Below the pieces are notes generated by a model. That model saw only the letters and a list, made by a program, of their open reading frames with translations, had not been told where the DNA came from and did not search any database. DNA of 64,000 nt. Source: Plotosus lineatus. Lineage: Eukaryota > Chordata > Actinopteri > Siluriformes > Plotosidae. This document shows, one piece after another, positions 41,584 through 53,988 of the stretch; position 1 is the first letter of the stretch, and each line of letters begins with the position of its first letter. The position numbers were made by a program, and so were the translations under genes. Location of the stretch: the NCBI GenBank assembly GCA_024760905.1, contig CM045733.1, positions 11,569,501 through 11,633,500 of the forward strand. The letters run 5' to 3'.

Positions 41584-42930
41584 CGTGTGTCTTTGTCTAA
41601 TGCTGTCCATAGCATAAATTAAATATCAATCATGTATTCAAGAAAGTATTCAGTGAATATGAATACATTTTTATGTATCTGAATACGAATACAAATACTT
41701 TGAAAAATTTGACTATGTATTCGAATACGAATACTGAATACGATTACCCCATGTCTGCTCACCATGTGCTGAAATGTAGCAGCAGTGATATGGAGGCTAT
41801 TGGAATTGGGCAGAATGCAACCAAAAAGGAATAAAACATGTAGTTTAAGTTTAATGCAGTTAAGAAATGCAGTCAGGGATAAACCTGAGCCAAGGAAAAT
41901 TTACAACCATGAACGAAAAATTGCTGAACTTATAAGTGTATGAATAGACTTAACCCAGTGCTGTGTTTTTACGGTACTGCATTACGTACTCCAAAGGGAG
42001 TGGAAGGGCGCAGAAATGGAGTAGTTTCTCCCGACAGGCTCATTATCAATCACATGGCTCAGGAGAGTAGACACTCAGCCGGAGAATGGCATGCTTTGTT
42101 TTTAAAAGGACTGGAAACACAATGCTGGGAAAGCAAGAGGTCTGCGTCTGCCCTCATGATATGGGTTTATACCAACGTACCAGCCCAAACTACACAGATC
42201 CATTAATGCTCAAACACATACAGGTTAATTTTCACATTTACAGTATAGCTTTAGACACAACCAGAACCCCAAGATAAACATTTAAACTTAAAAATATGTC
42301 AGATTGTAACTTCTTAAACTAATTGTATTTTACCATTAGATTATAGATCATTATATTTTTGTGAAGTTTTACCATACTGTACTTTATCTGTTCAAATTCA
42401 GGGAAAAGGTGAATTAGTAATTAATGGACATAAGGGTCAATCCATTTGAAATCAACACAGCTCCTCTGATGATGGTGTCTATTTTTTTAATGTATTTTAT
42501 CATCTGTTGTGATAGAAGTAAACATCCGTTTTGATTTCAGAGGGGTTTGGGGGTAAGGGGGGGTGTCTGCGTTAACTCTCTGTGTGCCATTTGTAACCAT
42601 CTTTATGGCTAGCAACCAATAACTAAGATAGAGAACTTGCTTGATCTTTTAAGAACATGCTTACTCAGGCGTATGGTTTCATAAAAAGGTATAATTGAGC
42701 TGATTAACCCCCAGGTGGCCATGCAATAATTGACCATAGACCAGAAATCTGTAGAACTGTTCCTAAAATAAGCCTAATTCAATTTTAACCAGTGTGCCTC
42801 ATGATTGCTAAATTTTTTTATTTTTTATTTAAGGGACAATGTACAGGAACATTAAGCTCATAGAGACAGAGATGTACTGTACCAGATTATAGCTTAATAG
42901 CTAGTTTCCATCTGTAGTCCCTAATTTAGA

Positions 42931-43110
42931 ACGGCCAATTAACCTACAGTGCATGTCTTTGGATTGTGGGAGGAAACCGGAGCACCCGGAGGAAACCCAC
43001 ACAAGCACGGGGAGAACATGCAAACTCCACACAGAAACGCCCAGGCCGGGAATCGAACCCGGGCCTTCTTGCTGTGAGGCGGACATGCTAACCACTACAC
43101 CACCGTGCCG
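42931..43110 (-). mobile_element. SINE-B copy, inverted, tail missing
   Basis: Very clean complement of the head and body: B box complement GGAATCGAACCC, head complement AACCACTACACCACCGTGCC. It lacks the 3' tail, so it is truncated at the tail end. Confidence 0.85.
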
Positions 43111-43875
43111 TGCTTAATTAAATTAAATGTGTCGGTCTGATAGCAGCCACAGAGCGCTTCCTAGCAAAGTCAAGAGTTGCTCTATATCCACATTGGGAAT
43201 GGCCCAGTATTAACCTCTTTCCGGTCAATTTTACCTGACACACCCATTTGGCTCCCTCTTTTGAACATGTGGGTGGCACTTTGATATGTGATTTCTTAGT
43301 CTTAAAACCAAGGACTTGAGCACTTCAAATTAAATTCAATGCCAACTTCTAACTAGGTGGTCTGATGGGAAAACATGGGTCGTCTTTATGGGTAATTTTT
43401 GGTTACCGAACTTTATCAAAATGTATATGACAATGTATGTAAATGTACAGAAAATATCGGATATTCTTTGGCATGTCAATGAAATCCTCTCAAAGCTTAC
43501 CACATGTCATTTAATATCAATATAGTGATGTTTCAAAAAAAAAAAAATCTTAAAAAGGTGGCACCACCGGGACAGACCCATAAACAAACACAGTTTATAC
43601 GGATGCTTTTTGAGTCTGCATGTTATTCTCCGTTAACTGTGAGTAGGAGTAATGTTTGTGCACGCTCTTCAAGTGACCCATGAAAACACTTTTGAAAGCT
43701 TGAGAATTATCCACCATCCTGTTGGGACGCCCGGCTCTTAAGCCTTTCCAAAATACTAAACTTTAAAACTTTAGTGAGAACATGACTCTGCTTCAAGACA
43801 TCAGGCCACACAGCAAGATATCTAAAGTATAAACTAATGTTGTTCTGAATAAACAGTCTGCAGTTTTAACGAATA

Positions 43876-44165
43876 AAGGTAAAGTCAGTTGGGCTTTCTA
43901 ACCCGAGCCTAGTGGCTCATCATGCCGGTGCTTATCCCCAGTTTCTATAGCATGACACTAACAGGAGTTTAACTCCTCCTGGATGGGATGCTAGACCATC
44001 ACAGGCTACCTTCCGAGTATATTTTACTGTTACCAATTTATACTGCTGGGTGAACAGAGGTACACTTGTGGTTAAGACCTTGCCCAGGGGTCTTTGCACA
44101 GTGGGGTCTAACTGGGATTTGGGATCATGACCCCAGAACCCTAACCACTACTCCACCAGACTCAC
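43876..44165 (-). mobile_element. SINE-C copy 2, inverted
   Basis: Closely matches the copy at 19632-19941 throughout (TAACTCCTCCTGGATGGGAT, TTATACTGCTGGGTGAACAG, TGTGGTTAAGACCTTGCCCA). Confidence 0.82.
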
Positions 44166-45932
44166 TCTTATGTGACATACAGAAGGGAAAATACTTGACA
44201 GAGTAATAGATTATAAACCTCTAGTGGAGCCTGTGCTGAAATTAGGTCAGTTAGGATCACCAATTTATTGCAAGAATGTAAAATGTCAGGGTAAATAGGC
44301 TCAAATACCATGACCTTTATCCCCCACAACTTTGGATGTATACATGATTTTTCATTTGGACGACCCATTTCCAGCTGACCTTTAAGTTCTTAGCCGATGT
44401 CTCGAGATGTTGCTTCAATAAATGCAAATGATTTCCTTTTATATTTCCCAATCAATAAAATTTTATTTTTATATCAAGCAAAGAGACACCTAGTTTCAAA
44501 CACATTCACAGGTACACTGCCAAATCACCCACATTAACTAAGCTAGGAAAACATTTTACATCGTTTTAATCTGAAAAATGTATATTATTTTATTTTTGCT
44601 CATTCAATACTTCATGCTTGCAGCATGACTTGAATTACAGGCCGAAGCAGTGCGCAGCTAGATTGCATCACCAGAAGAGCAGTTCTGGGTTATAAGTGTT
44701 TTGCAAGGGCGCCACAGTCTTGACAATGGAGGAAGGAGAGGTGCTGCTCACGTCCCCCACCACCACACATTTTCATCCATGTAGTGGCCTTATATTAAAA
44801 TCCACAAACATGCATTGTTAAAATGCATTGTGATGTAATTTTTGCTGGGTCACCCACCCTGAGGCATAAATGTCTCAAGCACGATTCTGTTAAATAATTT
44901 CCGTGCAATAACCCTGTCTCATAAAAGCAGACTGAAACGAGCATCACTCTTCATGCATAATCCACACAGAATAGAACATAATAGTGTTGTACGACAGCAG
45001 AGAAATTACAGCTTCCTACATTAAATACCACCATCGTAAATACTACTGAACATTTCATCAAGCTCATGAAAACCACATGGCTCTGATAGATTTATGCTTC
45101 ACTTTACTCAGTCAGACATCCGAGTTCATGGGAAGTATGACAGCGAAAGCAAAGTTATTCTTTCCTTTCTGAGCAGCTTGCTTTCTTATGTTTGCTTTCA
45201 TAATGAGGTAGTGTGGAATGATAAAAGATTATATTGTCCTGGAACAATATTAATGAATGTGGGAGATATTTGTCTAGCCAAAGTAAGCTGGGATGAGGAA
45301 ATCTGGACTGCTTGCTGCTTTCTGAGCTGATTTCAGACACAGGGTGGCTATGAGATTCAAAGGTTTCACATGCCAGACACAGACAGGAGTTCATGTGGAG
45401 AAATGCTTACGTGAGTTTCCTCAAGGGACTCCGGTTTCCTCCCACAGTCCAAAGACACAGGCTAATTCGCTGTTTCAAATTCACACTAAGTTCAGATGTG
45501 AGTAGCATGGTTGTGTGCGTTGACCCTACGATGGTCTGATGAGCTGTTCATAGTATACCCTCCCTTCAACTTGTGTTGGCTGAGGTGAGAATGAAGTGTG
45601 ATATTTCAAGTATACACACAGCATGAGCCTTTTGTTTCAGAAATAACCCCCACAAAGTTAAAGTGAACCATGCCTCTGATGGTACTGGTTAGGGATGTGA
45701 AGTCAGTTTAATTATTTTTGTATTCAAACATAACAAAAATAAATAAATAAACAAGCGTGCTGCATTGGCCTGGCGAGCTGTCCAGGGTGTACTCTGCCCT
45801 TGCCCAGAGTCAGCTGAGATGGGTGCCAGCCTCCCTGAGACCCTAATTAGGATTGAGCAGTTCAGAAAATGAATGAATGAATAAATGTGTACAGTTCACA
45901 GCTTTTTTTTTGTAATAGAACTGAAAACTATT

Positions 45933-46787
45933 ACCGTATTCTATGTGATTAGCACCCAGAGCGCTTAAAAAATTGGAGTAGGGGGGCTTATTAAAATGTT
46001 ACCAGCGGAGTGAAACGGTAAGTGCTTATTACCATCGAGGTGGAAAACATGAATAATAAAAGAACAATAAAAGGGTTTTACTGGTATTTGTATTATTCAT
46101 TTTGTGATATCAGCCAAACTACTTACATGAAAGATGAAAATAAACAGAAAACAGTATATATTTAAAAAAAAAAAAAAAAAAAAAAAGACCCCTTTTCCCT
46201 CTCTTTAACCATTTCCTTTAAACATTTTCCCCGAAGGAAAATCGAGCCAATCAACACTGTCAACTTTAGCACATGGCACATTGAACCAATCAACACGAAT
46301 ATAAACAAAAGCACATGGCCAGGAACATCTTTTAAATTTATGAAGTTAGTGAGCTGGAGAATGAGTGAAAAATCCTCATCATCACTTTCTGATAGGTCCA
46401 TATCTGGCTCATCGCTCCATTCAATCAGAGCATCCCATAGTTTTGCTGTAGCATATTCTAATGGTTCAGCGGTTGTTGAAAATTTACCAAGAAAACACAG
46501 CAAAATATTTTCCTGTTTTTTAAAGCACGGAGGAACAATGAAATGTGTCGGCACTGATGAACATTATAGACATTCTCCAGTGGGAGGGGGTCTTGAAATA
46601 CCATGTAAACTCACTTTTACAGGCAGTGAACGATTCATTTTACCATTACAGAGACTGATCCAATAAAATTGGTAAGTTTGATCAACCATTTTGCTCCCAG
46701 TACATATGGGCGGTTATTAGACCCAAGATCAAAAAGAGTGGAAGGGGTGCTTACTTAAGCAGGGTGCTTATTACGTCAAATACGGTA
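45933..46787 (-). mobile_element. MITE-6 copy with transposase remnant
   Basis: Ends ACCGTATTCTATGTGATTAG and complement ACCGTATTTGACGTAATAAG. The minus-strand frame 46162-46554 reads CFKKQENILLCFLGKF, ATAKLWDALIEWSDEPDM and an acidic LSESDDEDF. It is a sister of 11664-12482. Confidence 0.7.
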
Positions 46788-49570
46788 TGTTAAATAATCT
46801 TTATGCAAACAAATTATTTTTATATTAAGTAAAGAATTCAAAATATGGAAACCCACATGCTATGACACATGGAATCTGAGAAAGGAATTATTGTGGGTTT
46901 TCTACTCATTATACCAGTAAAACATCTGGACCCTATTGATGGCCTTTATCGAACACTATACAGATGTCTTTTATTACAAAAATCTAATAAAACAAACATT
47001 TTCTCCTTTTTTTTTTTTTTTTTTTTTAAACAGGAATAAACACCTCTTCCTTATTCCCCTCCTCAGAATGTAATTATTTCTTCGCCTTCCTCCCTTTCTA
47101 TAAACAATAGACAAGAGCAAGTCCACCTCTGTTTGGCTAAAAAACAATGATATTGCAGAGGTCTGGTCACATCTCTGAATCATATTACAATGCTGTTAAA
47201 AGACCTGATGAGTTGAAAACCCTGAATTAGAATCATTTTGTAGAAATAAATGAGCCAAAATTTATCCCGAGTGATGCCAAAGAGTGATCTCCACTTACAA
47301 AAAAACGTATGATTACAGTTTTAATTTTTCACGGTAACACTACGTATTTAATTTTGGTGAGACTTCCTTTTTTATAGCTATTGGTGGATTCTCATTTAAT
47401 AAATGATTAGAAAACTGCATTTTTGTACCATAACAAATATGACCGCAGATCACAATTTTATATTTGAAAAGATGATTTTCATAAAATGTACAAATATGTA
47501 CAAGTTTTACTCACATACTACACAAGCTTTTCCACTCTGTTTAATCTGAAGGCGTTTGTGAAGTACGTCTGCTGCATGAGCGGCACTCAAGGCTGCAACC
47601 GAGCAACGCAAATGCTGATTGGATTAGAAACACGAGATCAACTAATCATTTTGCTTGTTGTGAAAAAGATGATCTTGGCAAAGCACAATTTTTTGCCCCC
47701 TAAATCTAATTTTGGGATCGTGAAGGTGCACAAGCACGATCGTGTCCCTTAAACATGATGCGTTGATATCCTCCGCCTGAAATATCCTTAACATGACTGC
47801 CTTGAAGTTTCATCAAAATCCATCCAACTCTCTAGAAGTTACACTTACAAGCATATCACCATATTCTATAATGTAAAATAAATAAATTTAATATTATCTC
47901 CCTTCGAAACATCAAATCTGAATTTTTCAACTTTATGCATATCTGCAGGTGGTACACAACACCACTGTAAAGTATCATCAAAATCCATATTTAGGCTTAG
48001 GAGTTGTGCTTCCACGGACAGATGAATGCACAGACGGCCAGGGTAAGTCCCATAAATAGGCCTGGTTTACTTCGCCGTCACCCAGAGTCAGCCGAGATGG
48101 GTGCCAGCCTCCCTGCGACCCTAATTAGGATGAAGTAACTTATAAAATGAATGAATGACAGTAGTTGATGACTTCATATTTTAGCCAAAAGTATAATTTC
48201 TTGCATAGCTTGTTTTTAATAGGCGATGCCAATAATTTTGTTCAAGGCACCATCCTGTTGACCTCACGCTGTAGCTGCTGAACATTCTGAGCTCTGAATA
48301 ACAGATAAAGGAAATGAGACATGGCAATGAAGCAGCACTTCATCAGCTCCACTTTATTCTACTGAGATGAGAGCAGCTGTCTGGAATACTGATCCGAAAA
48401 GCAATTCATGAACTAATTAGAAATATTGCTGGTCACTGACTCTTTTTATTTTCTAGCTTGGCTGAGCCCAGTTCCCGATAATGTTCATTAGCATCATCTC
48501 CTCCCTCTGCTAGTCAATACTGACTCTGGAAAACAGTGACATCGGTGAACAAAGGAAAATTGAGGAGGAGGCAGCAAAGAAAGAGTCTGCCAAGAGGACC
48601 ACTGACTAATCACAAAAAACCCTCATCTTCCCTTTTCAGTCTAAATGCTGGTCTCAGGGATACCTTTCCTGAAAACCGATACCATAATCGATATGTGCTT
48701 GCAAGGCAAAAAATGTCAAGTTTGATTAGAGCCATGATAAGCGGATCTTTAAGGGAAAGTTCACACAGAATAAGAAAAAGCTGAGATAAAGACAAAAGCA
48801 AGAAAACAGGACAGAAAAAGTCAGTGAGCAGCTGCAGATAAAATACATTTCATTTGTATAAACAGTTATCAAATACTGACAAAAGACAAAAAGTATTCAG
48901 ATGTCTGTATAAAACGATTTGTGTGATGTGCTAAGAGGAGACGTGGTTGTGCATCTTTGCTGCATTAAGCAGGGATGCAGAATGAGCCAAGAAAGGGGAC
49001 TGACACTCAGACTGACTATTAGCATTGATGAAGCCCATGCTGATACTAGTTACAGATTAACCTATATATTCAACCCGTCCTTACTATGGTCCCAGGGAGG
49101 CCAGAGTCCATCCCAGCCAAATCTAGGCAAAGACTAGGTACACCTCAAACAGCCCTCATCAATCCACTGCAGGGTCAAAACTCACACACCCCTGAGGATA
49201 ATCAAGAATGTCCAATTACCCAAAAGTGGATGTCTTTGAACTGTAGGGGGAAAGCAGAGCACCCAAAAACAACCCATGCAATTAAGGGGGGAAATTTAAA
49301 CCCCCCAGACAGAAACACCATTGCTAGGCACAGAGCTCGAACCCAGGAACTCGTGACGCAGATGTGCTAATCACTACGTGAATCGAAAACATTTCAACTT
49401 GGATTCTGAGAATTTGTCGTCTATAGTCCATCACACTTTGACTCTTGCTTTATAATTATCAACACTTTCTGTCTAATCCTGAGCACACTCGCATTGTGCT
49501 TTGCAACTAGGCCAGATAAGATAATGTACAAGAAATTATTTTAGTCATATCATTACTAGTCAGACATTCA
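46788..49570. other. Unassigned region
   Basis: Holds a T run (47010-47027), a plus-strand SINE-B tail (about 48060-48155) and an inverted SINE-B (49075-49380). No gene seen. Confidence 0.45.
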
Positions 49571-49764
49571 TGTATGGAGGCACAGCAGCACAGTGGTTGA
49601 CATGTCCGCCACACAACAGCAAGGAGCAGGGTTCAATTATCAAGCTTGTGGAGTCTGTGTGGAGTCTGCATTTTGATCGTATGCTTGTAAGTTTCCTCCA
49701 GGTACCCTGGTTTCCACCCACAGTCCAAAAGCAGCAACAGTAGGCTAATTGACTGTTATAAATT

Positions 49765-52760
49765 TACAGGAAAATATGACAGGAAAAGGTAGAGAGCTGG
49801 CTGACATGATGCAGAGGAGGAAGGTGGACATATTGTTTGTTCAGGAGACCAGGTGGAAAGGTAGCAAGGCTACAAGCTTAGTAGCAGGGTATAAGCTGTT
49901 TTATCATGGTGTGGATGGGAAGAGAAATGGAGTAGGAGTCATCTTGAAGGAGGGGTTGGTCAGGAATGTTCTAGAAGTGAAAAGAGTGTCAGACAGAGTG
50001 ATGAGTTTCAAGTTAGAAATTGAAGGCGTGATGTTCAATGTTAGTGCTTATGCCCCACAGGCAGGATGTGAGCTAGAAGAGAAGGAGAGATTCTGGAGTG
50101 AGTTAGATGAAGTGATGCACAGTACCCCAGAGGTGAAAGAGTGGTCATTGGAGCTGATTTCAATGGACATGTTGGTGCAGGCAACAGAGGGGACGAGGAA
50201 GTTATGGGCAGGTATGGTATCCAGGACAGGAACACAGAAGGACGGATGTTGATAGATTTTGCAAAAAGGATGGAAATGGCTGTGATAAATACTTTCTTCC
50301 AGAAGAGACAGGAGCATAGGGTGACTTATAAAAGCAGAGGTAGGAGCACACAGGTAGACGACAGCTTGTGTAGGCGATGTAATTTGAAGGAAGTCAGTGA
50401 CTGCAAAGTAGTAGTGGGTGAGATTGTTGCTAGACAGCATAGGATGGTGGTGTGCATGATGACACTGATGGTGAGGAAGGTGAAGAAGGCAAAGGCAGAG
50501 CAGAAGACAAAGTGGTGAAAATTGAAAAAGTAAGAGTGTCATGTTGTCTTCAAATGAATGAATGAGATTTTATGGCATGTTCAACACCTTAAGTGTTATA
50601 TTATGCCGAAAACGGTAAGTAGCAGTATCACATATTAGGTAAATATGGAGTTCAGCTCTTTATAGATAAACCTATATAAAAGGCATAGAATGGCTAGAGT
50701 TTATAATAGATATTAATTTCTTTTAAAAGGTTTAAAATAATAGAAGCATTAGAGTTTGTAAACAGTTCCTTCAGTGAAGTAACATTAAAATCATGTCTTC
50801 AAGGAAGCGTTGAAACAGGAAATCAGGAAGTGCTTCCAGATGATTGGGGAACTACAGCTAATGTGATCAGGAAGACAGGTAGGAGAGTACTTGGTGTGTC
50901 CTCTGGAAGGAAAGTAGACAAGGAGACTTGGTGGAGGAATGAGGAAGTCCAGGAGTGTGTACAAAGGAAGCGGTTCGCTAAGAAGTGGGACATTGAGAGG
51001 ACCGAAGAGAGTAAACAGGAGTACAAGGAGACACAGCGTCAGGCAAAGGTAGCGGTGTCAAAAGGCCAAACAGAGGGCGTATGATGACTTGTATGCTAGG
51101 CTGGACGGTAAGGAGGGAGGAAATGATTTATAGAGGTTGGCACAGCAGACAAATTGAGATGGGAAGGACGTGCAGCAAGTTAGAGTGATTAAGGACAGAG
51201 AGAGAAATGTATTGACTGATGACAGATGTATGCTGGGAAGATGGAAAGAGTGCTTTGAAAAGCTGATGAATGAGAAAAATGAGAGAGAAAAAAAGAGTAG
51301 AAGAGGTGACCGTTAAGAACCAGGAAGTAGCAAGGACTAGTAAGGGTGAAGTGAGGCGGGCATTGAAGAGGATGAAGAATGGGAAGGCAGTTGGTCCTGA
51401 TGACATACCGGTGGAGGTATGGAAGTGTCTAGGAGAGGTAGCAGTAGATTTTCTGACAAGAACATTTAACAAGGTCTTAGAGAGTGAGAGGATGCCAAAG
51501 GAATGGAGGAGAAGTGTGCTGGTGCCCATTTTTAAGAACAAGGGAGACGTGCAGAGTTGTGGCAACTACAGAGGGATAAAGTTGATGAGCCATACGATGA
51601 AGTTGTGGGAAAGAATAGTGTAAGCAAGACTAAGGGCAGAGGTGAGCATTTGTGAACAATAGTTTGGTTTCATGTCAAGAAAGAGCACCACAGATGCAGT
51701 GTTTGCTTTGAGGATGTTAATAGAGAAGTACAGAGAAGGTCAGAGAGAGCTGCATTGTGCCTTTGTGGATCTGGAGAAAGTGTATGATAGGGTGCCGAGA
51801 GAGGAACTGTGGTATTGCATGAGGAAGTCTAGAGTGGCAGAGAAGTATGTTAGAGTGGTGCAGGACATGTATGAGTTCAAGGTGGAGGTGGGACTGCATC
51901 AAGGGTCAGCTCTGAACCCCTTTTTGTTTGCTATGGTGACGGACAGGCTGACAGACGAGGTTTGACAAGAATCTCCATGAACTATGTTTGCAGATGACAT
52001 TGTGATCTGTAATGAGAGCAGAAAACAAGTGGAGGAAAATCTAGAGAGGTGGAGGTATGCCCTGGGAAGGAGAGTAATGAAGGTCAGCCTTGGTAAGACA
52101 GAATACATGTGTGTGAACATGTGTGTGAACGGGAAGGACCAAAGAGGAACGGTGAGGTTAAAGGAAGCAGAGACAAAAAAGGTGGAGGATTTTAAGTACT
52201 CCGGCTCAACAATCCAGAGCAATGGAGAGTTTAGAAAAAAGGTGAAGCGTGTGCAGGCAGGTTGGAATGGTTGGAGAAAAGTGTCCGATGTAATGTGTGA
52301 TAGGAAGGTATCGGCAAGAATAAAAGGAAAAGTGTACAAGACGGTGATGAGGCTAGCGATGTTGTATGGTTTAGAAATAGTGGCGCTGAGGAAAAGACAA
52401 AAGGCAGAGCTGGAGGTAGCAGAGATGAAAATGTTGAGGTTCTCTTTGGGGGTAACGATGATGGATCAGATCAGGAATGAATACATCAGAGGGACAGCAC
52501 ATGTAAGATGCTTTTCAGATAAACTCAGTGGCTAGATCGAGATGGTTAGTGAATACATTCGTAGTAGGATGCTGAGGTTGGAACTGCCAGGCAGAAGGCC
52601 TAGAGGAAGACCAAAGAGAAGATTTATGGATGTGGTAAAGGAACACATGAAGGTAGTTGGTGTAAGAGAAGAAGATACAGAGGATAGGATGAAATGGAGA
52701 CAGATGATTTGATGTGGTAACCCCTGAAGGGAACAGCTGAAAGGAAAAGAAGACCATCGC
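49765..52760 (+). mobile_element. LINE-C copy (RTE-like), plus orientation, multiply broken
   Basis: Endonuclease: VDILFVQETRWKGSKA, NVSAYAPQAGC. Reverse transcriptase: RMKNGKAVGPDDIPVEVWKC, FKNKGDVQSCGNYRGIKLMS, MFADDIVICNESRKQ. Several frameshifts and stops, and it lacks the 5' end present in the copy at 53989-57063. A 240-bp insert sits at 50554-50793. Confidence 0.88.
50554..50793. mobile_element. Unidentified 240-bp insertion inside LINE-C
   Basis: Interrupts otherwise continuous LINE-C sequence. The 9-bp repeat TGTCTTCAA lies at 50545-50553 and 50794-50802. The ends ATGAATGAATGAG and AAAATCAT may be weakly inverted. No coding content. Confidence 0.7.
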
Positions 52761-52977
52761 AAATTGACCCTACGTGTGTGTTGCCCTGCAATGGTCAGGC
52801 AGGCTATACAGGGTGTACTCCACCCTCACCCACTGTTGGCTGAGATGGACTTAAGCCTGCCAGTAACCCTAGTAGCATGGATAAGCTGTCCAATAAATGA
52901 GGGCTGAGTGAGATATTTATGTAGATTGTTTGACAAATAATTAATTATCTTCATGATGGTTTATGAGCATGTAAGTA

Positions 52978-53506
52978 CAGTGGTACCTCACCTTACGAAA
53001 TTAATCCGTTCCAGAGGTGGGTTCGTAACCTGAACCGCATTTTACATGTAAAGCACATGCCAAGGCTTCCAATACTACTCCTGAACCCTTTAAAAATCTT
53101 ACAAATGTTTATGCAAGGTTAAAAGCCTGAGCCAAAAAATAAAGTTGCAATGGGCACAATTGAAAAACTCACGAAACAACAGTTACTCTGTCCTTTACAC
53201 GAAAAGTATCATGGGTATTATGGAGTTGCAGCTCCATAATAGCCAATGGGAGGGAGCTGCGTCATCCCTCCTAGCCAATGGGAGGATAGCGGGGAGGGAT
53301 GTTGGGAGATAGCCAATGGGAGGCCAGCGGGGCGGGATGTTGGGAGATAGCCAATGGGAGAGTAACTCGTGCATTGATTGAATTTTTGAGATGGTGCTTT
53401 CGTAAAGTGAACTTGTTTCGTATCCAGAGACAGAAATTTTAGGAAAATGCATTTCGTAACCTGGATTTTTCGTTTGTTGGGACTTTCGTAAGGTGCGGTA
53501 CCACTG
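52978..53506. mobile_element. MITE-5: TA-flanked element with four CCAAT boxes
   Basis: Ends CAGTGGTACCTCACCTTACG and complement CAGTGGTACCGCACCTTACG, both next to TA. It is 529 bp with no transposase. The interior carries a GC-richer block (53240-53360) with four copies of AGCCAATGGG. Confidence 0.88.
53241..53358 (+). promoter_or_regulatory. Cluster of four NF-Y-type CCAAT boxes
   Basis: AGCCAATGGG occurs at 53241, 53273, 53311 and 53349 (spacing 32, 38 and 38 nt). Each matches the NF-Y consensus RRCCAATSRS at every position. The spacing reflects a partial tandem repeat. Function is untested. Confidence 0.6.
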
Positions 53507-53988
53507 TACAATAATGTTAATAATTTTAACAATGCAAAACAAAACTGATAAAATTTAACACTGCGTTTTCCATTAAGTACCAGTCTAACCTTTTGTAATC
53601 TTGATCAGTTTTATAACTCGTATTAACCTTTGGACAACATTCTCTATTTTGAAATCTCAATAATTGAATTTAATTGTTTACAGAAAGGAAGAGACAGATG
53701 GTTTGATAAATGAAAAGCCAGACAGCAAAATGTAGATGAACAACCAGAACTCACGGGCATAACGGAGCAAGTCATACAGCTGTTAAGATTGACTGCCGTT
53801 TAAGAAAAGAAAAAAAAAGGTTTGTCTCTCACTGCATGTGTCCTGCAGCGAAGAGAACAATTTACTCTTGATAATGTTTTCAGGTTTTAAGCTGCAGCCT
53901 ATTAACACCAGAGTCCCTTAAATGTTCTTGCATAGCGATTCCTGAGGTTTGCGAAGCAATTTTCCAGTAACTTTATGATTAAGGGTCT

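Larger units (their letters stand above)
40800..45930. other. Mostly unassigned region with microsatellite and SINE copies
   Basis: Contains the TA microsatellite (41325-41570), an inverted SINE-B (42931-43110), a SINE-C (43876-44165) and plus-strand SINE-B pieces (45400-45595, 45755-45890). No exon recognised. Confidence 0.5.
49577..52900 (+). mobile_element. SINE-B copy split by LINE-C
   Basis: SINE-B head and body at 49577-49764 (GAGGCACAGCAGCACAGTGG, TAAGTTTCCTCCAGGTACCC) resume at 52761-52900 (GGTGTACTCCACCCTCACCC). The break carries a 5-bp repeat AAATT (49760-49764, 52761-52765). Confidence 0.78.

Noticed and set aside
41220..41622. Long Tyr/Ile open frames on both strands
   Set aside because: Low-complexity translation of the TA/CA microsatellite.
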